Positions 37,565 to 50,151 of a stretch of DNA of 64,000 bases are shown one piece after another. The notes below the pieces were generated by a model. That model worked only from the letters and a program-made list of their open reading frames with translations, made no database searches and was not told the origin of the DNA. The translations under genes were made by a program, and so were the position numbers. The first letter of the stretch is position 1; every line of letters begins with the position of its first letter. The stretch comes from Utricularia gibba (lineage: Eukaryota > Streptophyta > Magnoliopsida > Lamiales > Lentibulariaceae): assembly GCA_002189035.1 (NCBI GenBank), contig NEEC01000017.1, positions 1,302,001 to 1,366,000 on the forward strand, read 5' to 3'.

Positions 37565-39800
37565 ATGCAGGCATTATGGAGGTTTACATCTCTAGTTTCA
37601 GGGGCGATTCTTGGCAAGGGCAATGTCAATAATACTATGAATCATGGTAACATGGAAATGTGCGACTTAGTCACTGCAAAGGATTTTTGCTTTAATGGGA
37701 GAAACCATATCTCACGGTAAGTTCCTTTCGTGTATAGCATCTCTTTCAATGTAAATTGCGTATCTTTATTCCCCGGAGTTTATGACTGCTTGTCGAGTAG
37801 TAGAAACTGTTAATATAGTTTTATTTAATTTTTACTCTTCCATAGGAACGTAGGCCAAACTAAGGAAAGCAATTCGAAAGATCAATTGGAAATTAAGGAT
37901 CCGACTGGACTAATTGGCGGAGCTGCTTTATGGATGCTTCCAAGAAGCAGATTGTGTGATGTTAGTTGTTTTAGATGCTTAACTTTCATTTTCCTTTAAT
38001 AATGAGATGCTATGTTTTGAATTCAATAGTCGCAGACATCTATCTAACTCAAAGTTAATCCATTGTTGAATGCAGCCATCTTGCTTCACCAACATCAAGT
38101 TTTCCCAATTCAATACTAGAAGAGGATTTGCCAAGCAAAGAAAACAAAAATTCCGTACATATTCTTTTCACTCGTTCCTTGGTTTTCATAGTTGCAATGT
38201 GATCTTTCTGCTTTGGACATTGTCTTAAGCTGGGATTAGTTTTTTCTTTCAATTCTCTGGAATGTTCCATTTGCCAAGTGAACGTTTTGAGGATCCCAAG
38301 ATATTCTATTGCTTGAGCACTCACTTCCTGCCTGCAGAATCTTTGTTTTTTAAAGAACAAAAGGTCATCTTAATCAATCCTGAATTTGGAGATCTTGTTC
38401 ATGAAAATGAGTACTTTGTATACTAGGGGAGGAAGAATCTGAGGAAGAGCTAGAAGATGAGGATGCTGAGGATGATCAAAACACATTTGATTTGGCGGTT
38501 ACTGCTAAGACTGCCGCACTTTCACAAATGGAAGCAGCAATGGATGCACTATCACGCGAGTTGGCCAAGTTGCGAGTTGGGAGAGCTTCTGCAGGTGGAT
38601 AGCAGTATACTTGATAACTCCTCCGGATGTGCAATAATTGTCATTTACTTAATACGGGTGAATTTCACAATTTTGTGCAGGGATGCTTGACCACATCATG
38701 GTTGAACATTATGGTGTTGAAACACCCCTTAACAGGATGGCGGTTGTCTCTGTGTTAGACCCGAAAACACTTTCGGTTACCCCGCATGACCCTAATGTAA
38801 TATGATACTACTTTTCTCCGTCAGCAGTTGTGCGCAATTCTTGATTTAGCTACTGAAATGCAAGCAACTGTTGAATTCTTCAGTCCCTAAAGGAGTTGGA
38901 GAAAGCCATCCTCTCATCGCCCTTGGGTTTGAACCCCAAGTCTGATAACCAGCGATTGGTAGTCCCAATACCCCCGTAAGAAACCTATCCCCATCTTCAA
39001 AAATGACATTTGCTTTTGCACCATCTGCAGTGCACTTTTTCTTCTGAAATTTTATGTGAGTCACATTTTTTATGAAAATTCTAAAATTCTGTACTCCTTT
39101 TGTCCATCCTGTTGAAGTTAACGAATTCATATGATTTTTTGGTTGAAATGCAGAATGACGAAGGAACACATGCAAGTAAGTCTTGTTGTATGCCTATGTT
39201 AGTCTTTGTTACGAAGTCTGTCATTCCTGCAGTGCAGTTGAAAAACTGTTAATATTGTTGCCGACAGGCAGTGTTGAAAGTTGTCGCCAAATCTTCTGAA
39301 AATGTGAAGCAGAGTATAAGAAGAGCTCGCCAAAAGGTGTGAAATTGATTATTTCGTGTCCTAGGCTTGCACACACTCCTGACTCCAGGTTTTTTTTTTT
39401 TTTTTTTTTTGAGGAAACTCCTCCAGGTTAATTGGACAAAATGTTTCATGAAATTGATTATGACCGCATGGTCCTTGTTCTTTTGCAGGCCATGGATACC
39501 ATCAAAAAAGCCACAGCACCAAAGAAGGACAAGAGTAAATCAGGCCCCGGTCTACCTGAAGAGGAAGTCAAACGCATGGAGAAAGAGGTGTGTTTTTCAT
39601 TCACAGCTTTTCTTCCTTGACATAGAAAAAAATCAGACACAACAAGGCAAATGAAACCAAAAGCCCACCCTTGGAAAAACTCTCTCCCTGACTCAGCTCC
39701 CATTCTGCCTGCTTACCAGATTGAAGGTCTGACAAAAAAATTCATTGAAAAATCTGAAGAACTATGCAAAGCCAAGGAAAAAGACATTAGAGCTGGCTGA
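37565..39800 (+). CDS. Ribosome recycling factor, organellar (probably mitochondrial)
   Basis: Ten exons: 37565-37716, 37846-37960, 38076-38154, 38427-38594, 38681-38796, 38884-38975, 39154-39175, 39268-39336, 39489-39587 and 39720-39800 (330 aa). The start MQALWRFTSLVSGAILGKGN is a good mitochondrial presequence. Mature domain: MEAAMDALSRELAKLRVGRA, GMLDHIMVEHYGVETPLNRM, VVSVLDPKTLSVTPHDPN, LEKAILSSPLGLNPKSDNQR, VKQSIRRARQKAMDTIKKA and EEEVKRMEKEIEGLTKKFIE. This is the RRF fold, which works with EF-G to split ribosomes after termination. GLNPKSDNQRLVVPIPP followed by MTKEHM is the canonical RRF core order. The exon 3 donor is uncertain (38155 preferred over one about 30 bp later). The other phases fit. 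Confidence 0.92.
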
Positions 39801-40032
39801 AGGAACTGATAAGTGTTCTGATCTCCGAAATGTAGTTGAATGCTGCTGTAGCCTTCTTTGCTGATGAAACAGAATGGCTTATGTTACTGCATTGCCTTTT
39901 AGCGAACTGTGGAATCCATTTCTCATTTACCCTTTTCGAAGTCTCGAATTTGGATCCAAATTTCAAGGCAGTTACATATGAAGATGAACGTTTTACAGCC
40001 AAAAAACGATAGATTTGACGATGATCAACATC

Positions 40033-41560
40033 TTACTCCTTATATGCATCGCAACCGCAACACACGATACTCCTGCTGCACAAGATACAGTCCCATCAAC
40101 AACATGATGTCTCCCTTGTTCACTAAAATGGAGGTAGAAGGGAAAGTGCACTCACGCAAAGGAACTGCTGGTGCTACTTGTGTTTCTCTTCTTCCTGGGA
40201 GTTTCTCTTCTCTGTGAACTTTGAAGCACAACCTTGATTGCGGTATCGAAAACAAGCTTCACGTTCTGAAAACAATTCAACAGGCAAGCAGTCCCTTATA
40301 AGCTAAAATTCTGCATTTTTGGTGTGAGCATAGAAACTACCTGCTGCGTTTTGGAGCTGCATTCTACATAAGCAGCTGCACCGATTTGTCTCCGTAGCTC
40401 CTCTCCCTGAACATAAAAATGTTGAATCTTCAGAAGAAGTGAAATGCAGCAGGGTAATTTGTGCACGACACTTGAAATCCTACACACTTGAGCTGTGGTG
40501 ATGACATTGTTGAACCTCATTCGATCAGCTGAATAGCTTTTGCTCTCTCGGAGATCTGTAAGCGAATAAAACACAAGAAACCATGATCAAACCACTTAGC
40601 AGCACTACACTCCTCGGAAACAACAAACCATGTTACATTCACGCACCCAATTTGGTCCCTACGAGTACAACCGGTACATTAGAAGCGAATCGGCGAAGTT
40701 CAGGCATCCACTGAAATGAGATCAATGTGAACAGATGGATCAACTTAATATGCAGCTACAACTTCATCAGCTGCAAAAACCATGAAGAGATTGATTTCAG
40801 AAGCCATGTTTTACCTTCTTGAGCACATTTTCATAGCTGGCCTTGCTAACTAAAGAGAAGGCAAGGATGAAGACATCAGCACCTCTGTAACTCAAAGGCC
40901 TCAATCTGCTGTAATCCTCTTGACCTTCATATTCGAGGAAAAAAAAAGAAGCCAAGATCAAAGTCATGGCAATTCGAAAAACGGATCACAATCAAAATCA
41001 TGTGGATCATTCAAACCTGCAGTGTCCCATAATCCTAAGTTGACAATGCTGCCATCCACAGTCACATTTGCACTGAAATTGTCAAATACTGTAGGGATGT
41101 AATCCTGCAGAAGGAGATCAGATGTAATAAAGGAAGTTACTGTGGTAAACTTCTCTGCATGGTAAATCTAAATATCAAAGACCGATTTTTTAGATCAAAC
41201 ATTCCTCAACTCTTTTTACCTTCTATTTGACATTCTACAGGTACTGTTACTTACGTTTGAAGCATCACTCCTTTTTTGACATTAACAGTAAGAAAAACAT
41301 CCAAGCATTCAAAAATTCAAATAAACCGCAAGACACTTGATTGGTAAACCCAGATTGTTTCTTAGATCCAAAAACCAAACGTTTTGGATACTAAGGGGTA
41401 AGAAAAAATCAAAATTTGCAAGCAGGTTGTTCAAATGGGAGAAAAACAAGAGCTTTACAGTAGGAAACTTGTTGCTGGTGTAGGAAATCAGCATGCAGGT
41501 CTTGCCTACAGCACCATCTCCCACAGTCACACATTTGATGAACTTTGAAGCACTCCCCAT
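40033..41560 (-). CDS. ROP/RAC small GTPase, type II
   Basis: Eight exons (41459-41560, 41017-41104, 40815-40924, 40647-40710, 40488-40555, 40341-40406, 40156-40265, 40033-40075) give 216 aa. Eight exons with a split 3' end is the type-II ROP structure (ROP9/10/11 group). G1 is GDGAVGKT, the effector loop is [14 protein letters not shown]3 is [21 protein letters not shown]4 is TKLDLRE and G5 is ECSSKTQQ. ROPs are plasma-membrane switches for polarity, actin and ABA signalling. The last exon is only 43 nt and is easily missed. The splice uses a perfect GTGAGT donor after SSSFA and yields [14 protein letters not shown]. The polybasic segment ([11 protein letters not shown]) is retained. In type II ROPs the tail is anchored by S-acylation of a GC-CG box. 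Here the first Cys position reads Ser. The segment before ITTAQ (SADRMRFNN) is also diverged. Confidence 0.92.
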
Positions 41561-42590
41561 TTTCCTGCAACGCTGTTTCTGCTAAAAGCAACGGGAAAAA
41601 AAAAAAACCCAAATGCTCCAAAGATGTAAAGAGGAAGAAAGTAATAGCCGAGGAAAGATTGCTCACAGGAAATACCAAAAGCTGCAGCTGCACAGAACAA
41701 ATAAGTTAGAGTTTTGTGCCGTTGAATGAGGGGGATACACACTTTTTTATTTCCTCGAGGACACAAGAGAACTGTGATATATTTACTTCAGGTCACCATT
41801 TCTGTTCAATTTGACCACCTCACTTCCACTCTTCAACTAACAGCATTTACTAAAAATCTTGACAACACTGCTCTGTACCCAATATGTCTTTTTTTTTTAG
41901 CAGGCAGAAATGTATTATAAAAACATGTATTTAATAATCTTTTTTATTTAATAAAATAAAGAATTTTAAAAAAAACTATTTATCTTTCAATTTCCTTAAA
42001 AGCAGATATGTCTTTGTATTTAAATTATTTATTTTTTAAAATAAAAAATGCTCTTTAAAAAATTTTAAAAATTTGAAATTAATTTTTCACCTAAATACTT
42101 TTACTTTTCATGACCAGCGTCAAGTGGTGGGCCCCATCGCTGTAACGGTTCAAATGTCGGCTGTAGTGCTTTTTAACATCGGATTCGGTAAAAATTCTAT
42201 TTTTTAATATTGTTTTTATAATTGAGCCCCCAAAACATATATTGTACCTTTAAAAAAATATTCTAAAATAATTTTATTATCAAATATAAGCTAGTTCTGT
42301 TATAAAAATAGTAAAAATTTAAAGTAAAATTATTATTCAACGAGAATTGATTTTTGATAAATATAACTAAAAGAACCTTAATTAAAAGTGAAATATGAAT
42401 TTTATCTTTTTACTAAACGGAATTTAATAAAAATAAATTCAACTACCAAAAGGCATCAAACCACCGAACTGCCGAAATATATTTTGTGGATGGGTCGGGT
42501 CGGGTCGGGTTAAGATCCGTCGTCTCCATTAGCGTTGTTACAGTAGTCACTGGCCGGGAAGAAGAGAGCAGTTGGCAGCCCGGCTGCTGC
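41561..42590. other. Intergenic region upstream of ROP, downstream of bHLH
   Basis: This 1-kb region begins with the ROP promoter and 5' leader (a pyrimidine-rich stretch on the ROP strand). It continues as AT-rich DNA to about 42480. A (GGGTC)n tract sits at 42492-42509. No ORF with a domain is seen; the plus-strand ORF at 42486-42830 is antisense to bHLH exons. Confidence 0.45.
42492..42509 (+). repeat. (GGGTC)n tract with four GGG runs
   Basis: GGGTC is repeated three times and then GGG, giving four G3 runs with TC loops. It fits a simple G-quadru­plex pattern and lies about 80 bp beyond the bHLH stop codon, on the opposite strand to that transcript. Confidence 0.5.
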
Positions 42591-44114
42591 TTATCTCAAA
42601 GGAAGCAGACCACAGTGATCACTTCCATGAGCTTCTGCCCCATCCACAAGGCTGCCGGAGATTGGGACCAGGCAAAGCCCTCTGCTCCGCAGATCTCCTG
42701 CACACTCCTGTACCAGCATCCTTTTGAACAGCACACAGTGAACATGCAGTATGAAGAAGAGTTTATTTATAGTTCACCTCGCTCGAGCTGCTCCTCGCGC
42801 TGCGGTGGCTGCCCATGTAAGGGAGGCTGAGCGTCTACACAGAGAAACGATGGCGCATGGTTGGAATAACACGTGATGGTAATCTGGTTGAAGAATGAAG
42901 AAACGAATCCCTGATCAGGAAGTGAGCTGGAAAGTGACCTGGATTTGGGACTGAAGGAATTTGATGTATCCTATGGCTTCGAGTAGGACAGAAGCTGCAT
43001 CAGTCTGCAACATCGGACGCCATTATTGCATCATGAAACAAAGCAGATGTTTTACCCTAGAAATCTACAGTACATGGGGTAAAAGGTACAAAAAGTTTTG
43101 TTTTTCTTACGTACGTACCTTGCCAAACGGGGATACTAGCTGGTGAAGGGCATTGATTCTGTCTCCAAGTTTTTCTTTTCTCACCTGTTCTCATCAAGAC
43201 CCTTTTGATTAGTGTTTGAAAGGTTTGTTGCTGTGAGTCACTGTAGGTGCAATTTGCATTGATAGGTTACCAAACACACGCTCAAATATGAATCTATAAT
43301 GGTGACAGGGAGAGGTGGGAATGGTAAAAAGGAGAAGAAAGCATAAAAAAAGCAAACAGAGGCATCAAATAAGGACAAAGCGTTTAGTTCCAAAGAGAAA
43401 ATTTCGGCATCAGCTGAGTCCATTTCGTTACCTGTACCTTGAATGCGCCCTGTCCTGATGTCCTTGCTTCGACTTTTGGCTTCTTCACCGAACCAGTGCT
43501 CTAAAACACACAGCATACGGTTCAAGGGTCGGTTGCTGTGTGTGTGTTGCAGTGAAGAAAGGAGAACTTTTTTTTTTTTTGAGGTGAGGGATGACAACCT
43601 TGTTGTATGATTGAAGATTGCTGTTGGGGTGCTTTCGATCTGAGGGTTTGGAACTTCGGAGATCTAAAGTTGAAGTCTTTTCTTGTTTAACATCAGCTTC
43701 AACACCAGACCATCCATAGCTGGATGATGATGTCTGCGGATTGAAAACCTGCTTTTTCGTCTCCATCTCTTTCATAATCATCTTCTTCTCCTCATCCTCA
43801 GCAATCATCCCATCCCTAATCAAAAACAAATGATGAGAGAATCAGTGCGTTTTAAGCAATCTCGTAGAAGATTCTCAAAAGGTGAATAATTTACAACAAA
43901 ACTGTGTATTGCATGTGTAACAAGGGTCGGTAGAATGATAAAAACACAAGGGAATATGATCACACCTGAGAAGCTGGCTCCACGACCCAGGGAAATCCTC
44001 ACAGGAAGAAGAAAGATTCACACTCACGGGCTGCTCGCCGGAGAGATGCCACGGCGCAAACGCCGGCCAGCTTACAGAGGTATTCTCCACCATGGGCTGC
44101 CCGGATGGGCTCAT
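42591..44114 (-). CDS. bHLH transcription factor, bHLH112/123-like group
   Basis: Seven exons (43966-44114, 43599-43815, 43438-43500, 43119-43184, 42939-43004, 42778-42834, 42591-42707) give 244 aa. The HLH is split over exons 4 and 5: VRKEKLGDRINALHQLVSPF and then TDAASVLLEAIGYIKFLQSQ. The C-terminal DLRSRGLCLVPISGS is a signature of the bHLH68/103/110/112/123 group. The preceding KKPKVEARTSGQGAFK supplies basic residues, but the classical His-Glu-Arg DNA contacts are replaced, as in this group. Relatives bind E-box/GCG-like sites and act in roots, stress and proline metabolism. The N-terminal half is Ser-rich and of low conservation. The start at 44114 is the first Met giving the MSPSGQPMVENTSVSWPAFA-type N terminus. 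Confidence 0.92.
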
Positions 44115-45713
44115 CTGTGCAATGATACTTTCTGAGCCTCTTCTGCTCTGCTTTGGATGATAGTTATTGCCGGCTTGCTCTTTCTTTCACTCTCTCCAGC
44201 TGAACCTTTTTTCTTTCTTTCTTTCTCTTTTTTCCATGGAAGAGAATATTTTGAAAAGTCGCTGGCACACTTGATGATGCCGGAGAAGAGACAAACAGTG
44301 GGAATAGATTAGGAGGTGGATTAGGAACAACAGCCTTTGTGTTATTGTGTGCTGGTTGTTTGATTTCATTCCTCAAATTCTGTCTCTACCAAAGTACACG
44401 ACGAAAGTGGGTGTCCGCTGTCTACTCCTCTTCTTATTAAAAGATCCAAGCTTGGAAAACGATATCAAAAGAGGGTTTTGGGAGGAGATCACATTCTCAT
44501 CATCAAATCCCAGAAAAGTAAAGTAGGTTAGTTATTTTCTGATTAGAATCTTGAAAAATTCTAATGTTTAATGGTTTGTAGTAAAATCAGAATTCCAAAT
44601 TTTTTAATTAATTTCATGAATTATTAAATTTATTTAATTTTTATTTTGATAATTAATTATAAGAATTATGTCATTCATTTTTTTATTATTCTAAAAATAT
44701 ATTTAATTATAAAATTTATAAAATTTAATATATTAAAATTTATAATGTATATTTTATTTTATTAAATTTTATAAAATAATTTTATAATATCTAATAAAAC
44801 AATTTTACAATCATTCACATACCCTTAAAACTAATTTTATTTTATATAATTTGAAATACAATTTTAAATTACAAAAGAGATCCTAAATACTTGATTCATT
44901 GGGTTAGATGAGTTTAAAAATAGAATTATAAATTATAAGTTGTGGATTTAAATAAACTTGAAATTATATGAACCTTAACACATATATAATTTTATTTAAA
45001 ATCATATTTTTTTCTTTATTTTACTTAATATCATTAAATTCTAATTTTAATCCTATCAATTAAATACTATCAATTTGAACCGGAACTAGAGTTACGATTT
45101 CAATTTGATTTGAGAATATGAGTGTTTGTAAGGTTTCAGTTGATATTTTTTTTCATAAATTTCAATTTTGTTGAGCCCGGTGAACACCAAAATAGACATG
45201 AAAAATATAAATTAAAGTTTTAAAACAGAAATTAGCTTTGTCAAATAATAAAATATTAGGAATCACAATATAGCATTTTCATTAGATAATGAATATCAAA
45301 TATATGTTATTTTGAAAAATATATATCATTTTGATCAAGTTGATCGAATTTCAAATTTTGATTTTAAAATACTATCCATTAGTTGTAAGTTGAGGTAATT
45401 GTAAGCCGACAAGTTTTATGTTACGTTAAAGAAATAATTGAGTAATGAAGAACACATGTTTGTTGGCGTACATATTTGTATGCGAATGGGAGCGCGCAAG
45501 ATTCTTTATGGGATTTCTATCGTATTTTGCACATTAATCCTCAAACTTTATGAGAATTAAAATGTGGTATTGAAATTCATGATAAATGGAATTTTAGCCA
45601 GTTTTGTGAAAGAATTGTTGCCTTGTATGATTCTGAAAATGTGTGAAATCGGTTTTTTAACCCAAGGGTCAAGTTTGTAGAAGAATTTTATCCAAGTCGC
45701 TCGATTTGGGAAG
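44115..45713. other. Divergent AT-rich region between bHLH and METTL5-like genes
   Basis: This 1.6-kb region has a pyrimidine/purine-rich leader next to the bHLH start (44160-44260, CTTTCTTT tracts), then extremely AT-rich DNA to about 45450. No ORF with a domain and no repeat family recognised elsewhere in the window. Confidence 0.45.
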
Positions 45714-47140
45714 ATGAAGTTGAAGCAGTTGGAGAGTCTTCTGGGTTCTCTTCAGCAGTTCGAAAACCCCAAGGTTCTTCTTTTATTGTTTTCAGTTGTG
45801 TTGGTATACTGCTTGCTATATTTCGTAAAGGAATCACCTTTATTGTTCAATAGATTCAATTGGAGCAATATCCAACAGGATCCCATATTGCATCTCGCCT
45901 TCTCTACACTGTAAAGTTTGCTACTTTGGTTAAATGTGTATATATTCCTCTGTTATTGTACAAGCCCAATATCTGATATGTTGGAAGTCTGTTATCTGTT
46001 GATTTTGTTACTGCCATTAGGCTGATACTTCATTTGGCGATGTGAGGGATAAAGTGGTGGCAGATTTTGGATGTGGTTGTGGCACGCTGGGACTTGCTGC
46101 TGGTCTTTTGGGCGCAAGGTGAAGACTTTTGTTTTCTTGCTTCAGAATTATAATTGGAACCCCAATTGGTACTTATGCCCTTTTCAATTGAGCAGCCATG
46201 TAATTGGGTATGACGTTGATGCAGAGTCTATAGAAATTGCAGTTTCAAATGCTGATGAATTGGAGGTACTAGTTGAAGCTTGCTGTTAAGTGAGTAGTGA
46301 AAATGTTTCTGAGATCTACGTTTTGATATGTGAATTCTTCTGGAAATACAGACAGATATGGACTTCGTTCTGTGTAACATCAAGAACTTCAGATTGCCAG
46401 GTAGCTTTCTTCTCTTTATCTTCAAGTTGTTTTGAGTTTACCATGCAGCTCTCGAATGTGTTCTTGCTGAATTTTGACCAGGAGAATCCCTGTAAGCAAT
46501 CACATTGTTGAGTAGTGAATTAATTGTTAACTGATGCACATGGCTTTCCCGCAGACCATCATGTTATTGATACTGTTGTAATGAATCCTCCATTTGGAAC
46601 GAGGAAAAAAGGAGCAGATGTTGATTTTCTGTGTGTTGCTTTGAAGGTAGAGCCGGATGTGTTATAACCTTTGTATATATTCAGGAGTGATCTCCATTCA
46701 CTTGATCTGCAGGTTGCTTCTAAAGCAGTGTATTCCTTGCACAAAACTACCACAAGAGATGTAAGTGTAAACGTCTCTTTGACATGAACAAATTGAGATG
46801 ATAATGCATAGGACGCTTGTTGCGAAACAAGCATCACATAAACACACTACTGCTTCATGGGAGGCCACTCGATTGACTGCTTCTTCTGCTGCTGCAGTAC
46901 ATTCGACGAACCGCCATCCGGGATTACGGTGCTAGCAGCGCTGAGGTCTTATGTGAGGTACCTACATCACCTTCCCCTGCAACTTTCCTGTTTCAGTGAA
47001 TGAATCTTCATGTGAACAAATCTCTCTGTCCCCAGCTCCGTTTCGATGTGCCTCAGCTCTACGAATTTCACAAGAAAAAAGAGGTTGATGTAGCTGTTGA
47101 TCTTTGGCGTTTCGTTCCAAAGAGCAACCATGAAATCTGA
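45714..47140 (+). CDS. METTL5-type rRNA adenine N6-methyltransferase
   Basis: Nine exons (45714-45773, 45854-45910, 46021-46118, 46196-46265, 46352-46400, 46555-46646, 46713-46760, 46898-46957, 47036-47140) give 212 aa, the usual METTL5 length. Seen: MKLKQLESLLGSLQQFENPK, then LEQYPTGSHIASRLLY; the SAM-binding motif I VVADFGCGCGTLGLAAGLLG; motif II IGYDVDAESIEIA; the catalytic VVMNPPFGTRKKGADVDFL (NPPF); and a C terminus with FHKKKEVDVAVDLWRF. METTL5 with TRMT112 makes m6A on 18S rRNA near the decoding centre, in the nucleolus or cytosol. All introns are GT-AG and there are no frame breaks. Confidence 0.95.
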
Positions 47141-47461
47141 CTTGCAATGAAGATGCTATGGCTGAAAGAAAGCAGCTTTAGCCCATAGTTTATTGCTACC
47201 TTAAAATAGATGGCGATGCTGATTTTGTGAGGTGCATGTAAAGCTGCTTTTTGGTGATGGGTTCTCTGGTTCTTGAGGTTGACATCAAATATGATCCGGC
47301 AAATCAGCCGTACCCTCAAAACATTGTCTTGCCGACTGTTAGAATGTGAAGAAAAGCAGCAATACCTTATAAAAAGAAGCTCCATATGCACAGCAATGGC
47401 ATGTTTTTCTGATCTTTGAATCAACCCGACGTCCCATTGAAGAACAGGGAAGTTTTCTTCA
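47141..47461. other. Short spacer between METTL5-like and oxidase genes
   Basis: This 321-bp spacer must contain the METTL5-like 3' UTR and the oxidase gene promoter. No clear TATA box or repeat stands out. Confidence 0.4.
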
Positions 47462-49287
47462 ATGGGGGAGGTATTCGTTTGCCTCATCTTTGTATCAGCT
47501 TTCTTAGGCTGCTCCTCCGCAGCCCAGGTTTCGAATTTCGGGGGCTCATGGATCGTGCACTCGGAGAATGCTGGGGTTTCCGCCATGCACGTCCAGCTTA
47601 TGCCTAACAACAAGGCAGTATGGTTTGATTCCACCAGCAACGGTCTGTCGGAAATTCAGAACAACCCGCCGTTCTGCCGGCCGCGGGTGGGTGGCAGAGT
47701 TCGAGATCCTCCGGAAGATTGCACCGCCCACGCGGTGGAGTATGACATCGAAACGGCCCAAGTTCGACCCTTGAAGGTTTGCGCCGTTTGTAGCAACGTC
47801 GAACCATTTTCAGGGGAACATCACCGTTTCATGACTGGCTTGCCTTTACCCAGGTGGAGACGAGCCCGTGGTGCTCCTCCGGTGGCTTGAACAGAAATGG
47901 CGACCTGATATCCACCGGCGGGGACAAAGACGGTTTCAAATCCATCAGAATCCTGAAGCCCTGCGACGGCTGCGACTTCCAAGAACGGCCGAGAGGCCTA
48001 TTCAACAACCGATGGTACGCGACCCAAACCGCTCTAGAAGACGGCAGTTTGGTGGTCCTCGGCGGCCGCGACGCCTACAACTACGAGACCCTCCCGCCGG
48101 ATTTCGAATCCGGATTCATCACTCAGCCGATGGAGCTTCCTCTTCTCGAGGAAACCAGCGACGACGGCGGCCGGGAAAATAACCTATTCCCCTTCGTCAA
48201 TCTTCTCCCCGACGGAAATCTATTCGTTTTCGCCAACTACAAGAGCATCATTCTCAATCCTCGCACCGGAGAAACTGTACGGGTTCTTCCAGACCTTCCC
48301 GGAGGTTCCAGAAATTACCCGCCCTCCGGCATGTCGGCGCTTCTTCCGATAAATCTCGATATCCCGATGGTGCTGTTCCTCAGGCCGAGGTTCTAGTTTG
48401 TGGAGGTAAACCCCGTTCCCAAATCCATGGTAGAAAAATATCAACTTTTTGTTAATAACCCGATTCTTGCAGGCAACACACGAGAATCATACATATGCTC
48501 CGATCTACGACTGCCAAACAGAACATTTTTACCGGCGGCGACGGACTGCGGACGTCTGATACTCACCGGAGAAGAAGAATCCCAATGGCAGAAAGAGGAA
48601 ATGCCATCACCACGCGTGATGGGCGACATGCTTCTTCTCCCCACAGGAGACATACTTATGATCAACGGAGCCAAGGCAGGAACTTCTGCTTGGAACGCTG
48701 CCGACTTGCCTAATCTCACCCCTGTTCTCTACACCCCAACCGCTCCAATCGGCCTCCGCTTCCGCGAGCTCACGCCGTCGACGATTCCACGAATGTACCA
48801 CTCCGTCAGCGTCGTCCTCCCCAGCGGAGAAATCCTAGTTGCCGGTAGCAATACCAACGCATTCTACATGATGCAAAAGTACCGCGATCGTTTCAAGTTT
48901 CCGACGGAACTGAGGGTCGAGAAGTTCTCTCCGCCGTACTTGGATCCGGCGCTGCAACGACACCGCCTTAGAATCGTGGAAGAGGAGTCGGATAAGGAGT
49001 TGACATATGGACAACAGTTTAGGATCCAGATTGAACCAAGGAACCGGAAGATGGGGAGGAGGGCGGTGAAGGTGACGATGTACGGGCCGCCGTTCACAAC
49101 CCATGGCTACTCTATGAGCCAGAGATTGTTGATCTTGAAGGTGAGATCACTAGACCAGGGACTCGTCACCGCTGTAGCGCCGATGACGGGGACACTTGTG
49201 CCGCCGGGGTACTATCTCTTGTTCGTTAATCACCGGGGAGTTCCTAGCCGTGGGATGTGGGTGCGCATTGATCACAGGATTTGGTAG
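47462..49287 (+). CDS. Glyoxal/galactose oxidase-like secreted protein (GLOX); one frame break
   Basis: Three exons: 47462-47776, 47854-48405 and 48473-49287. A signal peptide is clear (MGEVFVCLIFVSAFLGCSSA). The N-terminal glyoxal-oxidase region reads GGSWIVHSENAGVSAMHVQL, NNKAVWFDSTSNG, WCSSGGLNRNGDLISTGGDK, RWYATQTALEDGSLVVLGGR and YPPSGMSALLP. The C-terminal DUF1929-type domain has PRMYHSVSVVLPSGEILVAG, LRVEKFSPPYLDPA and VTMYGPPFTTHGYSMSQRLL, then PPGYYLLFVNHRGVPSRGMW. These copper-radical oxidases act in the cell wall, oxidising alcohols or aldehydes to release H2O2. They are linked to pollen and defence. Cys in WCSS, Tyr in RWYAT, and later Tyr and His candidates for the copper/radical site are present. 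Exon 2 is one base short at the C3 run 48363-48365; one added base restores AEVLVCGG and the 3' splice phase (560 aa). Confidence 0.9.
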
Positions 49288-49624
49288 AATATTCAGAAAT
49301 TCCTGCTGCTTTAAGAAAAAAGATGTTTGTTTAGATGATCATCATTCACTGTGGCAAAGGCCACAGCTTTTAGTTCATATCTACATGAAAGTTCCTCTAT
49401 TCCAATGACAGAGCAGTTCATATCTACACAAAAGAGTACCAGTCTTCTTCTTCATACCTATGAAACCTGGGTTTTGATTGTTTTTGTTGTTTTTGTCGTT
49501 TTTGGCGTTGATTTGCATTGAGAACGCTCACCGGAGATCGAACCATTCGTAGACAGGCAGCTGCGCCGCGTAGTTAAAGGCACCAAGCTTTCTACCCACT
49601 TCGCAGCGTCGACGAATTCAGACA

Positions 49625-50151
49625 TTCGTGATCAACATCAAGTTCTTGCTAGAGCCATCAAATGAAACCAAGAAATCCTTTCCAATAATCCCAAGGATTC
49701 CACACTCGCTTATCTCTAGTTTCAAATGAACATATGAAACTGTGAAACGGCTATCTCAACTGACATCTCCTTCTCTATTTGAGTGCAGAAACCAGATATC
49801 AACACCGCCTCCATCTCGAAGCAGGCAATGCAAATAGAGCTGTTCACTGAAGACATTCACTTCTGGAGAATTGTAGTACCTGTAAATCATAGGTTTTTGG
49901 GAACGCCAGAGCTCCGAGGTTCTCAGTTGCTAAGTCAAGACGAACTATATCGCAACTGTTTTCAAACCTAACCCAGTGAAGTTTCCCACTTTAGAACCGC
50001 CGGTTTTTATTGAATTCACAAGATGGGCATCGATGGAATGATCGGATTCTATCAAATAACGCCATGACTGCAAAACGCTTCGAAATCGGAGAAGGGATTT
50101 TTCAGGGAATCCGGTTAGAATCTCCGAGATGAAGTTTTGCGGAGATTCCAT
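49625..50151 (-). pseudogene. Relic of an F-box protein gene
   Basis: At 50151 on the minus strand a clear F-box begins: ESPQNFISEILTGFPEKSLL followed by RFRSVLQSWRYLIES. It stops after 68 codons. Pieces typical of the F-box-associated interaction domain follow in other frames: CDIVRLDLATENLGALAFPK at about 49885-49972, LYLHCLLRDGGGVDIWFLHS at about 49775-49850, and GILGIIGKDFLVSFDGSSKN at about 49635-49705. The expected 150-200 residues between the F-box and the first piece are missing, so this is a true relic and not a single sequencing slip. It lies between the oxidase and adenylate-kinase genes, on the opposite strand. Confidence 0.7.
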
